DNA of 11,811 nucleotides from Prevotellaceae bacterium UBA7028 (GTDB lineage Bacteria > Bacteroidota > Bacteroidia > Bacteroidales > Bacteroidaceae), in assembly GCA_002494215.1 (NCBI GenBank), contig DLBF01000096.1, positions 1 through 11,811 of the forward strand, given 5' to 3'. A program made the translations under genes and the position numbers. Every line of letters begins with the position of its first letter. The first letter of the stretch is position 1. Shown here piece after piece: positions 6,120 to 11,811 of this stretch. The notes under the pieces were generated by a model that was not told the DNA's origin, did not search any database, and saw nothing but the letters and a program-made list of their open reading frames with translations.

Positions 6120-6989
6120 TTAATTTTGAATTTTGAATTTATAAATTTTGATTTTATCAGTATATTTGGGGTAGTTGAATGCGGGCATGCCCAGAGCCAT
6201 TATGGCAAACGGCTTGTGCCCTGGTGGCAGATGCATGAGCTTCTCCGTTCGGCGCTGTCCAATAAACTTAAACGCCATCTGCACCAATCCCATGTAGATT
6301 TGCGAAACGCCGTGAGCTTCTGCCATCAGCGAAGCATTCTGGTATGCCAGGTTGCAGTCCTGCCATCCAAAGTCGTATCCCTTGGGAGTGCTGAATACCA
6401 AAAGTGCCGTTCCGTTGCAGGTGCAGGGACGTTTTCCCGCGCGCCATTTACGTTCGAAGCGGAACAGTTCGGCAGCCTCGTTGTATAAACTGCGCATGAA
6501 CAGCTTGGTCAGTGGTCGTATTGGCTTCGACATTAGCACGTGCGCCAGACTCAGGTAGAACTTCATGGTGGCATCTTCCACCGCTTGAATATCCTCGCCT
6601 TGCAGCAGGGTTACTACCACCTTGCGTGCATTCTCGGCTGTTGGTGCGGTGTAGGCAGCCTCTATGATATCCGACAGCGCCTCAGGGGGGATAGGCTTCT
6701 CTGTGATGGTGCGGTTAGAGCGGCGGCTTTTCATCAGTTCCATCAGCGATTCTGGCGATGGAATCAGTTCTTTCCGTATCTGATGGATATGCTCGGCAGG
6801 GAACGCAGAGTGCTGTATGGCATCCGCCTCGCATACATCCACGCAGTGTCCGCACAGAATGCAGTTCTTCGCCTTCCGCACCGTGGGTACCTCACCCTTC
6901 TCCTGTATATAAACAGCAGAGGGGCAAACCCGTGCGCAGCGTCCGCAACGCTTACACTTATCGGGGGATATTTTTAATTCATAATTCAT
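6120..6989 (-). CDS. Ferredoxin-nitroreductase fusion (2x[4Fe-4S] plus FMN nitroreductase domain)
   Basis: The 289-residue protein has two complete [4Fe-4S] motifs, C12-x2-C15-x2-C18-x3-CP and C43-x2-C46-x2-C49-x3-C53. A nitroreductase domain begins at MELMKSRRSNRTITEKPIPP (83-102), where the Arg/Ser cluster is the usual FMN phosphate contact, and runs to about residue 278. This architecture is common in anaerobes; electrons from reduced ferredoxin probably reach FMN, but the substrate is unknown. It is cytosolic, with no signal peptide or membrane segment. Both ends are made of 7-bp repeats. The start codon is the second AATTCAT unit on the opposite strand (MNYEL), and the last residues YKFKIQN plus the stop lie in the array at 6122-6142. 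Family members usually begin close to the first Cys motif, so little is lost at the N-terminus. The C-terminus may have been replaced. It is likely the first gene of a three-gene minus-strand run. Confidence 0.88.
   Translation of the reverse strand: MNYELKISPDKCKRCGRCARVCPSAVYIQEKGEVPTVRKAKNCILCGHCVDVCEADAIQHSAFPAEHIHQIRKELIPSPESLMELMKSRRSNRTITEKPIPPEALSDIIEAAYTAPTAENARKVVVTLLQGEDIQAVEDATMKFYLSLAHVLMSKPIRPLTKLFMRSLYNEAAELFRFERKWRAGKRPCTCNGTALLVFSTPKGYDFGWQDCNLAYQNASLMAEAHGVSQIYMGLVQMAFKFIGQRRTEKLMHLPPGHKPFAIMALGMPAFNYPKYTDKIKIYKFKIQN
6122..6142. repeat. 7-bp repeat array at the nitroreductase 3' end
   Basis: Units AATTTTG, AATTTTG and AATTTAT lie in register and are followed by a related AAATTTTG. 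On the minus strand they encode the last residues and stop of the ferredoxin-nitroreductase. Confidence 0.75.
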
Positions 6990-7080
6990 AATTCACAATT
7001 CACAATTCATAATTCATAATTCACAATTCACAATTCACAATTCATAATTCATAATTCATAATTCATAATTAAGAATTAAG
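6976..7080. repeat. Long 7-bp tandem repeat array (15 units)
   Basis: Fifteen uninterrupted 7-bp units: AATTCAT twice, AATTCAC twice, AATTCAT twice, AATTCAC three times, AATTCAT four times, AATTAAG twice. Only T/C variation at position 7 distinguishes the first thirteen. The first two units overlap the start of the ferredoxin-nitroreductase, and the second supplies its ATG. The rest forms the gap to the CPBP gene. No promoter motif is visible on the minus strand in this gap. Confidence 0.95.
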
Positions 7081-7154
7081 AGAGAAGGATGAAGAATTAA
7101 CTTTCATTTTTCAACTAAATCCCTCTTCCCCGTCGGGGAAAGATAGAGGGATTT
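7073..7154. repeat. Composite element: shared 18-mer, 17-mer and palindrome
   Basis: GAATTAAGAGAGAAGGAT (7073-7090) has an exact inverted copy at 3784-3801 and a 14-base partial copy at 11529-11542. AACTTTCATTTTTCAAC (7099-7115) matches the inverted 3752-3768 at 16 of 17 bases. A perfect 10-bp inverted repeat follows (AAATCCCTCT at 7117-7126 with AGAGGGATTT at 7145-7154), with an inner TCCCC/GGGGA stem. Block order is the same as in the 3722-3821 copy. The palindrome lies within the 3' end of the CPBP gene and has no T tract on either side. Confidence 0.8.
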
Positions 7155-7901
7155 TAACAGATACCCACACAGGGCTAATCCTACTACGATGCAGATGATG
7201 GCGATGGTGTTGCCGCCTACCCATTCCACCATGCTAAAGTCCTTGGCCTTTTCGCCCATCACATTCATCTGGATGAGGGCAATCGAGTTGTTCAGAATGT
7301 GTATGATGCTGGTCAGCACGACGTTGCCTGTCTTAATGTATATCACGCCCAGGATGATGCCTATTATCATGGCAACGACCACCTGAGCGGGGTTCATGTG
7401 TATGATTCCGAACAGGACGGCCGAAACCCAGATGGCTTTCCAGGGCTTGGCGCCGTTACGTGCCAGGTATCCGCAGACACCCTCGCGGAACACCAGTTCC
7501 TCGGCTATCGGACCCACGATGGCTACGGTGAGTATGCCCCAGAAGCTGTAGGACAGTTGTTCCATCATCGTATCCTCGATAAAGTTGGGCATGTTGGTTA
7601 TCTCTACCAACAGGTCACCGGCGAAAGCACCCGAGAAGGCAGCCACGAGGGCCATCAGCACCCAACCCACGCTCATTTTGGAAGCCTTGAATGTGGCGGG
7701 TATCTCCATCACCTTCAGCGCCTTCCAGCAAACGAGCACACCTGTTATCATAAAATATATGTACGCGATGGTCATTACCGTTATGATGGGGCAATCAGCG
7801 CCGGCTAATTTGCATAACACTGCTACTACGCCTATTACAATGGCTGTCAATATCTGCGAAATCAAGAAGTACGTCAGTACAGACAATAATGCTCTTTTCA
7901 T
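7104..7901 (-). CDS. CPBP family intramembrane metalloprotease (CAAX protease-like)
   Basis: The 265-residue protein has multiple hydrophobic spans (about 6-30, 38-60, 78-98, 120-133, 156-168, 174-190, 195-212, 230-250). It carries the CPBP/Abi motifs: EE134-135 with R139 (AEELVFREG), FGIIH168 and H201-x3-N205 (HILNN). These residues form the active site of this membrane protease family, whose bacterial substrates are mostly unknown. The start at 7901 is preferred over an upstream in-frame ATG at 7949, because a perfect -7 promoter element lies between them and the shorter form begins at MKRALLSV. The final ten residues (PTGKRDLVEK) and the TGA come from the composite repeat element, so the native end of the family probably lies just before. 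The gene is divergent from the hydrolase gene, with 147 bases between the start codons. Confidence 0.88.
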   Translation of the reverse strand: MKRALLSVLTYFLISQILTAIVIGVVAVLCKLAGADCPIITVMTIAYIYFMITGVLVCWKALKVMEIPATFKASKMSVGWVLMALVAAFSGAFAGDLLVEITNMPNFIEDTMMEQLSYSFWGILTVAIVGPIAEELVFREGVCGYLARNGAKPWKAIWVSAVLFGIIHMNPAQVVVAMIIGIILGVIYIKTGNVVLTSIIHILNNSIALIQMNVMGEKAKDFSMVEWVGGNTIAIICIVVGLALCGYLLKSLYLSPTGKRDLVEK

Positions 7902-7927
7902 ATTCTTCTTCTTTGTTATTATTGCTG

Positions 7928-7935
7928 CAAAGTTA
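7928..7935 (-). promoter_or_regulatory. Predicted -7 promoter element for the CPBP protease
   Basis: On the minus strand this reads TAACTTTG, an exact TAnnTTTG match, 26 bases before the chosen ATG at 7901. Transcription would start near 7921, excluding the upstream ATG at 7949. No clear -33 box was found. Confidence 0.6.
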
Positions 7936-8002
7936 GCAATAAATTCCATATTCGAGCATTGTTTTGTGTATTTCTGTTATTTATGGTGATGGTATCTATG
8001 AT

Positions 8003-8018
8003 TATTTTTGTATTTTTG
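8003..8018 (+). promoter_or_regulatory. Tandem predicted -7 promoter elements for the hydrolase operon
   Basis: TATTTTTG occurs twice back to back (8003-8010 and 8011-8018), each an exact TAnnTTTG match. The nearer copy lies 30 bases before the ATG at 8049. Both lie within the longer upstream open frame, which argues for the 8049 start. Confidence 0.6.
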
Positions 8019-8048
8019 CCACGGAAAACAAACCGCTTAAATCTGAAT

Positions 8049-9593
8049 ATGAGACGATTTCTACTTTCTACTGTCGTTTTTCCTCTCTTTGCCTTTGTGC
8101 TGAAGGCTCAGACAGCCGAGGTGTCGGAAAGCCTGACACAGGTGTATAGTTCCACTTGGTCGCGTTTCTATTCATACAACTATCCGTCCAAGAATGCTGC
8201 GGGCGAGGACGTTGTTCTCTCTTCTATGCTCATAGCATGGAGCCCGTTGTTTCCCTCCGCTACAGACAGCATCGAGTCCCTGCATATCTATAGCCACTAT
8301 ACGATAACTGCCAACAAGCAGTCTCCTACCTCCAGCGATAATACGCAGGACAAGTTACTGTTCGGTATGCTCGTAAAGAACTCCTATGATACCAGCCATA
8401 CCTGCGACTACGTTTCCCGTTGTGTGGTTATTGCACCTGATTATCAGGGTTATGGCGTAACGCGAGACCAGAGCCATCCCTATCTGGCGCAGGCATTGAC
8501 GGCCCAGCAGGTGATGGATGGTGTAAGGTATGGCATGGAGTTGTACCAAAAGCTTGTTGCCGACAAACAGGCACTACCCATTAAGAGTGACTGGCGCACG
8601 TTTGCCTATGGCTATTCTCAGGGAGGAGCTGTGACGCTGGCGGTGCAGCGATACATAGAGCAGAACAATCTCTCGGACGAGCTTCATTTCCGTGGAAGCA
8701 TCTGCGCTGACGGGCCTTACGACCTTTTGGCTACCTTGCGATATTATCTGGATGATAATGGCGACAGCTATGGTGTCTCTACGGCTCATCTTAAGGGGCT
8801 GAGCACCATGCCTATGGTCATTCCTATGATTATTAAGGGAATGTTGGATTCCCATCCCGACATGAAGGACCATTCCATCGCGGACTATCTTTCCCAGCAG
8901 TTCCTCGATACGGGTATTATGGATTGGCTCTCGAGCAAGGATCTCTCTACCAACGATATCTCCGAAAGGTGGTATAGCCAGGTGCAGGAAGGCCTGGAGG
9001 CCAACGGACATTGTTATTCCCCAGAGCAGATGGCGGAGCTTTTCCTGGCTAAAGGGAAGAGTCAGGTTTGGGCCCGACTGGAGAAAGTCTTTACCCCGGG
9101 TCTTTATGAATACCTGACGAATCCTGAGAATTTTGATAATGTTCCCACAGAAAAAGGCGATGCATGCCAGGATTTGCATCGCGCTTTGGCCGATAACAGC
9201 GTTGTGACGGGCTGGGAGCCGCAGCATCGCATACAGTTTATCCATTCCAAGGGAGATATGGTTGTTCCCTATGCCAACTACCTTTCTTTCCTTGATGCTC
9301 ATTCCGCTGCCAACGAGACGCTTTTCCGTGTCGATGACAGTTCAACGTCAGACCATACGGCGGTTGGCACCTCCTTTTTCTTAAGTCTCACAGCCATGTC
9401 CGGATTTGGTGATTATTTCCGCTGGCTTGACGAACCGCTGGATGCGACGGGAATAATAAGTCATCAGTTCGGGGATGGCGATCATGGTGCTTCTGGTGAG
9501 TGGTATAGCATAGACGGACGCCGTCTGAGCGGTCATCCTGCCCAGAGGGGAGTCTATATCCGCAACGGCAAGAAAATGTTATTCAATAAATAA
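8049..9593 (+). CDS. Secreted alpha/beta hydrolase (secretory-lipase-like esterase) with C-terminal sorting tail
   Basis: The 514-residue protein starts with signal peptide MRRFLLSTVVFPLFAFVLKA, cleaved before QTAEV. The fold shows VVIAPDYQGYGVTRDQSHPY (126-145) and the nucleophile elbow GYSQGG with Ser190. It also shows the acid strand FIHSKGDMVVPYANY with Asp403 and the His motif SDHTAVG with His436, so a complete Ser-Asp-His triad is visible. The GYSQGG elbow and long cap insertion (about 225-345) resemble secretory lipases and related esterases; the ester substrate is not evident. The end, WYSIDGRRLSGHPAQRGVYIRNGKKM (485-510), is a Por/T9SS-like tail, so export across the outer membrane is inferred. 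Unlike GH115, this tail carries no repeat insertion. An upstream in-frame ATG at 7959 is rejected because it would run through the promoter and spoil the signal peptide. Only ten bases separate it from the next gene. Confidence 0.88.
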   Translation: MRRFLLSTVVFPLFAFVLKAQTAEVSESLTQVYSSTWSRFYSYNYPSKNAAGEDVVLSSMLIAWSPLFPSATDSIESLHIYSHYTITANKQSPTSSDNTQDKLLFGMLVKNSYDTSHTCDYVSRCVVIAPDYQGYGVTRDQSHPYLAQALTAQQVMDGVRYGMELYQKLVADKQALPIKSDWRTFAYGYSQGGAVTLAVQRYIEQNNLSDELHFRGSICADGPYDLLATLRYYLDDNGDSYGVSTAHLKGLSTMPMVIPMIIKGMLDSHPDMKDHSIADYLSQQFLDTGIMDWLSSKDLSTNDISERWYSQVQEGLEANGHCYSPEQMAELFLAKGKSQVWARLEKVFTPGLYEYLTNPENFDNVPTEKGDACQDLHRALADNSVVTGWEPQHRIQFIHSKGDMVVPYANYLSFLDAHSAANETLFRVDDSSTSDHTAVGTSFFLSLTAMSGFGDYFRWLDEPLDATGIISHQFGDGDHGASGEWYSIDGRRLSGHPAQRGVYIRNGKKMLFNK

Positions 9594-9603
9594 TATAATT
9601 GGT

Positions 9604-11463
9604 ATGAAAAACAACGTTGGAATCAGGGTTTCTTCCTTTGTTGCCCTGATGGTGAGTATGGCCTTATCGGCCTTCGCCCAGAACCAGCCGGGTAAGCCTT
9701 GGCAGGTAAATGTGATGAGTTATAATGTACAGCATTGTGCTGGTGTCGAGATGGACATCAACTACGATCGAACGGCGGATATCATCTGGCGGCAGCAGCC
9801 CGATGTGGTAGCCCTGCAGGAGTTGGACAGCGTTACCACCCGCAGCGAGGGACTTAACCAGATCGAGGAACTGGCACGTCGTACCCTCTACTATCCCGTC
9901 TATGCCAGTGCCATCGACTACAAGGGTGGCAAGTATGGCGTCGGCATCCTCACACGCGAGCGTCCCCTAAGTGTTACCCGCACCCCTTTGCCTGGCAAGG
10001 AGCCCCGTGTGCTCTTGGTGGTAGAGCTGGAGAACTATGTGATGGCATGTGCGCATCTCGACCTCATGGAGGAGAACCGTTTGGCATCCATTCCCATCCT
10101 TGTCCGCGAGGCAAAGAAGTGGCAGAAGCCCTTCCTTATAGCAGGCGACTGGAACGATACACCAGACTCTAAGACGATGAAGGAGATAGGTAAGTTCTTT
10201 ACGGTGAATTCGGGTAAAAAGCCTACTTTCCCTGCTCAGGAACCCAAGGATTGTATAGACTATATCGCTTCCTTCAATGCCTATCCTGCCGTAGGCTTGA
10301 AGAGCTGGGTGCTGGACGAGCCTACTGCCTCAGACCATCGTCCCCTTATGACCACCCTGCGTTTGCCCATCAAGGCCGACAAGCTGATGCCCCTCAAGCC
10401 TTATCTGCAGGACCCACACCCTACGCAGATGACCGTGATGTTCCAGACAACGGCTCCTGCCCATTGCTGGGTGGAGTACGGAACAGACCCTAACAACCTG
10501 CAGCAGAAGCATGCCCTGTTGGACGGACAGGAAATATGCTTCGATATCGAGAACCGCATCACCCTCGACAACCTGCAGCCCGGACAGAAGTACTACTACC
10601 GCGTCTGTGTGGTGGATCTGATGATGAAGCATGCCTATGAGTTCCATACGGGTGATACCTTGCGTACCCAGTTCTATCAGTTCACTACGCCACAGGTGAA
10701 TAGCACCGACTTCACCTGCGTTATTTTCAACGACCTGCACGACCGTCAGAGTACCTATAAGATGCTGCGTGATACCTTGCGTGTGGAAGGTATTTCTCCC
10801 GATTTCATCGTATTTAATGGTGACTGCCTGCCCGAACCTTACGACCGCGAGCACGCCATCCGTATGATTCACAGTCTGGCAGACCCCATTGGTGGTGCTG
10901 AGACGCCCATCTTCTTCATCCGAGGCAATCACGAGATTCGTAACTTCTACTCGGCTGGCATGCACAGCCTGATAGGTTATCCTGGCGATAAGACTTACGG
11001 CGGTATCAGTTGGGGCGATACCCGTTTCATGGTACTGGATTGTGGCGAGGATAAGCCCGATGACGATCGCGAATATGCCGGTTTCAACGACTTTACTCAG
11101 CTTCGTGCCGAGGAGACCGACTTCATCAAGCAGGAACTCAAGAGCCCTGCTTTCAAGAAGGCCAAGCGTCGCATCCTGCTCAGCCACATCCCCGTCTTCG
11201 GTAACGACGATAAGTACCAGCCCTGCCGTGATGCCTGGGCTCCTCTCCTTCAGTCACAGCCCTTTGATGTAGCCATCTTTGCTCATACGCACAGGTTCAA
11301 CTATGCTCCTCAGGGCTTGGGCGGTGCCACCTATCCCGTAGTGAACGGTGCAGGTCCTAACATTCAGCGTGCCTCTGTCATCATCCTGCAGAAGCGTGGC
11401 AAGTCCCTGCACCTTCGAACCCTGAGCCGTAAGTCCGAAAACTGCATTGATGTAGAGCTTTAA
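9604..11463 (+). CDS. Secreted two-domain phosphoesterase: EEP domain, FN3-like linker, calcineurin-like domain
   Basis: The 619-residue protein has a signal peptide (cleavage about AFA-QN, residue 26). Residues about 34-255 form an endonuclease/exonuclease/phosphatase domain with N41 (SYNVQH), E73 (LQELD), H151 (CAHLD), D182 and N184 (GDWND), and D244-H245 (SDH). Residues about 270-362 resemble the fibronectin-like domain before purple acid phosphatase domains (HCWVEYGTD, LDNLQPGQKYYYRV). Residues about 370-600 form a calcineurin-type metallophosphatase with D377 and H379 (NDLHD), D407 (NGDC), N442-H443 (GNHE), H528 (LSHIP), and H561 and H563 (AHTH). Both metal centres look complete, so this may hydrolyse two successive phosphoester bonds, for example a diester and the resulting monoester. 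That is inference. It lacks the sorting tail of its neighbour and follows it by ten bases, so the two are probably one operon. Confidence 0.9.
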   Translation: MKNNVGIRVSSFVALMVSMALSAFAQNQPGKPWQVNVMSYNVQHCAGVEMDINYDRTADIIWRQQPDVVALQELDSVTTRSEGLNQIEELARRTLYYPVYASAIDYKGGKYGVGILTRERPLSVTRTPLPGKEPRVLLVVELENYVMACAHLDLMEENRLASIPILVREAKKWQKPFLIAGDWNDTPDSKTMKEIGKFFTVNSGKKPTFPAQEPKDCIDYIASFNAYPAVGLKSWVLDEPTASDHRPLMTTLRLPIKADKLMPLKPYLQDPHPTQMTVMFQTTAPAHCWVEYGTDPNNLQQKHALLDGQEICFDIENRITLDNLQPGQKYYYRVCVVDLMMKHAYEFHTGDTLRTQFYQFTTPQVNSTDFTCVIFNDLHDRQSTYKMLRDTLRVEGISPDFIVFNGDCLPEPYDREHAIRMIHSLADPIGGAETPIFFIRGNHEIRNFYSAGMHSLIGYPGDKTYGGISWGDTRFMVLDCGEDKPDDDREYAGFNDFTQLRAEETDFIKQELKSPAFKKAKRRILLSHIPVFGNDDKYQPCRDAWAPLLQSQPFDVAIFAHTHRFNYAPQGLGGATYPVVNGAGPNIQRASVIILQKRGKSLHLRTLSRKSENCIDVEL

Positions 11464-11592
11464 TGGTATCTCTATATTCCTCTCCTAAAAGTGATGAGTA
11501 CGAATAACTGCTTGCAAACTTAAATATAGAATTAAGAGAGAAAAAAAGAAGTGGAATCTTCATCTATCATCGCTTACGGTTTGGCGAATAAG

Positions 11593-11629
11593 AAAAAGGA
11601 GTTGCGCGATCGCGTAACTCCTTTTTTTT
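11593..11629. terminator. Strong, near-symmetric rho-independent terminator
   Basis: AAAAAGGAGTT (11593-11603) pairs with AACTCCTTTTT (11616-11626). The stem continues through a G-T pair and CGCG/CGCG to a very small loop, and eight T residues run 11622-11629. The A run at the other foot makes it usable on both strands. It would end the hydrolase-phosphoesterase transcript 130 bases after the stop, and also a tRNA transcript coming from the right. Confidence 0.9.
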
Positions 11630-11634
11630 CAACG

Positions 11635-11676
11635 TGGACCAGCTTGGGCTTGAACCAAGGACCTCCAGATTATGAG
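11635..11676 (-). pseudogene. 3' half of a tRNA-Met(CAT) gene, probable integration-site scar
   Basis: Read on the minus strand it has anticodon loop CTCATAA (11676-11670, anticodon CAT), 3' anticodon-stem strand TCTGG and variable loop AGGTC. A perfect T arm follows (CTTGG, TTCAAGC, CCAAG), then acceptor strand CTGGTCC and discriminator A at 11635. CCA is not encoded. The 5' anticodon-stem strand should be CCAGA, but the sequence is TTGGT, and no D arm or 5' acceptor strand (GGACCAG) follows. Homology therefore stops exactly at the anticodon loop. This is the expected scar when an integrase uses the 3' half of a tRNA as its attachment core. Confidence 0.75.
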
Positions 11677-11739
11677 ACCAATTTAGTGATATTCTGCGAT
11701 AGTCTATGATTTGTAACTATACTGATGGTCAATAAGTTA

Positions 11740-11747
11740 TATCTTTG
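11740..11747 (+). promoter_or_regulatory. Possible -7 promoter element pointing off the right edge
   Basis: TATCTTTG matches TAnnTTTG exactly, with a TTTG at 11710-11713 that is somewhat too far upstream for a normal -33 box. It would drive a plus-strand gene beginning beyond the window, possibly the integrase of the element; that gene is not visible. Confidence 0.35.
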
Positions 11748-11790
11748 CGATTTTCACTGAAACTCACAAAATACCCCTAACTGAAATAGT

Positions 11791-11811
11791 TTGTTTACGC
11801 ATTGTTTACGC
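11791..11811 (+). repeat. Direct repeat TTGTTTACGC at the window edge
   Basis: TTGTTTACGC occurs at 11791-11800 and again at 11802-11811, one base apart, giving an 11-base period (about one helical turn). Such paired sites beside an attachment core can be arm-type recombinase or regulator binding sites. More copies may lie beyond the edge. Confidence 0.6.

Larger units (their letters stand above)
11464..11811. other. Gene-free right end: terminator, tRNA fragment and putative element edge
   Basis: No coding sequence can be supported in these 348 bases. From left to right they hold a partial repeat block (GAATTAAGAGAGAA, 11529-11542), the terminator at 11593-11629, the tRNA 3' half at 11635-11676, then 135 bases of AT-rich sequence. 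That last stretch contains a possible promoter and a direct repeat, and is probably the start of an inserted element. Confidence 0.6.

Noticed and set aside
6976..7080. CRISPR array
   Set aside because: The units are only 7 bp with no unique spacers between them, and no cas genes are present.
7902..7949. Longer N-terminus for the CPBP protease
   Set aside because: A perfect TAnnTTTG motif lies within the extension, so a transcript starting near 7921 could not encode it; the added residues are not family-like.
7959..8048. Longer N-terminus for the alpha/beta hydrolase
   Set aside because: The stretch contains two promoter-like motifs, and the start at 8049 gives a clean signal peptide.
8574..9302. 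242-residue open frame antisense to the hydrolase
   Set aside because: It overlaps the region encoding the conserved hydrolase motifs, with no promoter or domain of its own.
10330..11187. 285-residue open frame antisense to the phosphoesterase
   Set aside because: The plus-strand frame carries complete EEP and metallophosphatase motifs; the antisense frame shows no domain.
11635..11720. Complete functional tRNA gene
   Set aside because: The 5' anticodon strand, D arm and 5' acceptor strand are missing; only the 3' half can fold.

Overview
The window looks like a chromosomal segment of a Bacteroidota bacterium, most likely Prevotella or a close relative. The evidence is the Bacteroidota -7 promoter motif TAnnTTTG ahead of several genes, the absence of Shine-Dalgarno-like leaders, a secreted GH115 xylan alpha-glucuronidase, short 'YDxxGRRL...GIYIxxGRKV' C-terminal tails of the Por/T9SS type, and an ending that reads as PNPase.

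Layout. 1-265: 3' end of pnp, followed by a strong terminator. 466-3711 (+): a large secreted GH115 enzyme with its own promoter and terminator. 6989-3824 (-), convergent with it: three genes in a row, namely a 2x[4Fe-4S]-ferredoxin/nitroreductase fusion, a secreted propeller-like protein (DUF5005-like) and a lipoprotein of unknown function. 7901-7104 (-): a CPBP membrane protease. Divergent from it, 8049-11463 (+): a two-gene unit made of a secreted alpha/beta hydrolase (secretory-lipase-like) and an unusual secreted protein that joins an EEP-type phosphodiesterase to a calcineurin-type metallophosphoesterase. 11593-11629: strong bidirectional terminator. 11635-11676: the 3' half of a tRNA-Met(CAT) gene on the minus strand, cut exactly at the anticodon loop. 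This is best read as the attachment-site scar of an integrated element occupying the right edge of the window.

The most unusual structure is a family of short repeats between about 3.55 and 7.15 kb. It has an AT-rich part built of 7-bp units (AATTCAT, AATTCAC, AATTCAA and relatives) and a GC-rich hairpin part (CCCTCTCC...GGAGAGGG type). In two places the parts occur in the same order, joined by shared 18-mer and 17-mer blocks, so this is a composite element. The repeats also run into the genes: they encode the C-terminal linker of GH115, both ends of the ferredoxin/nitroreductase, both ends of the lipoprotein and the last residues of the CPBP protease. Because the unit is 7 bp, gain or loss of one unit would shift the reading frame of the GH115 tail.

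Functionally, the secreted proteins (GH115, propeller protein, lipoprotein, hydrolase, phosphoesterase) suggest a glycan- and ester-degrading envelope or extracellular programme. No SusC/SusD pair is present, so this is not a canonical polysaccharide utilisation locus within the window.
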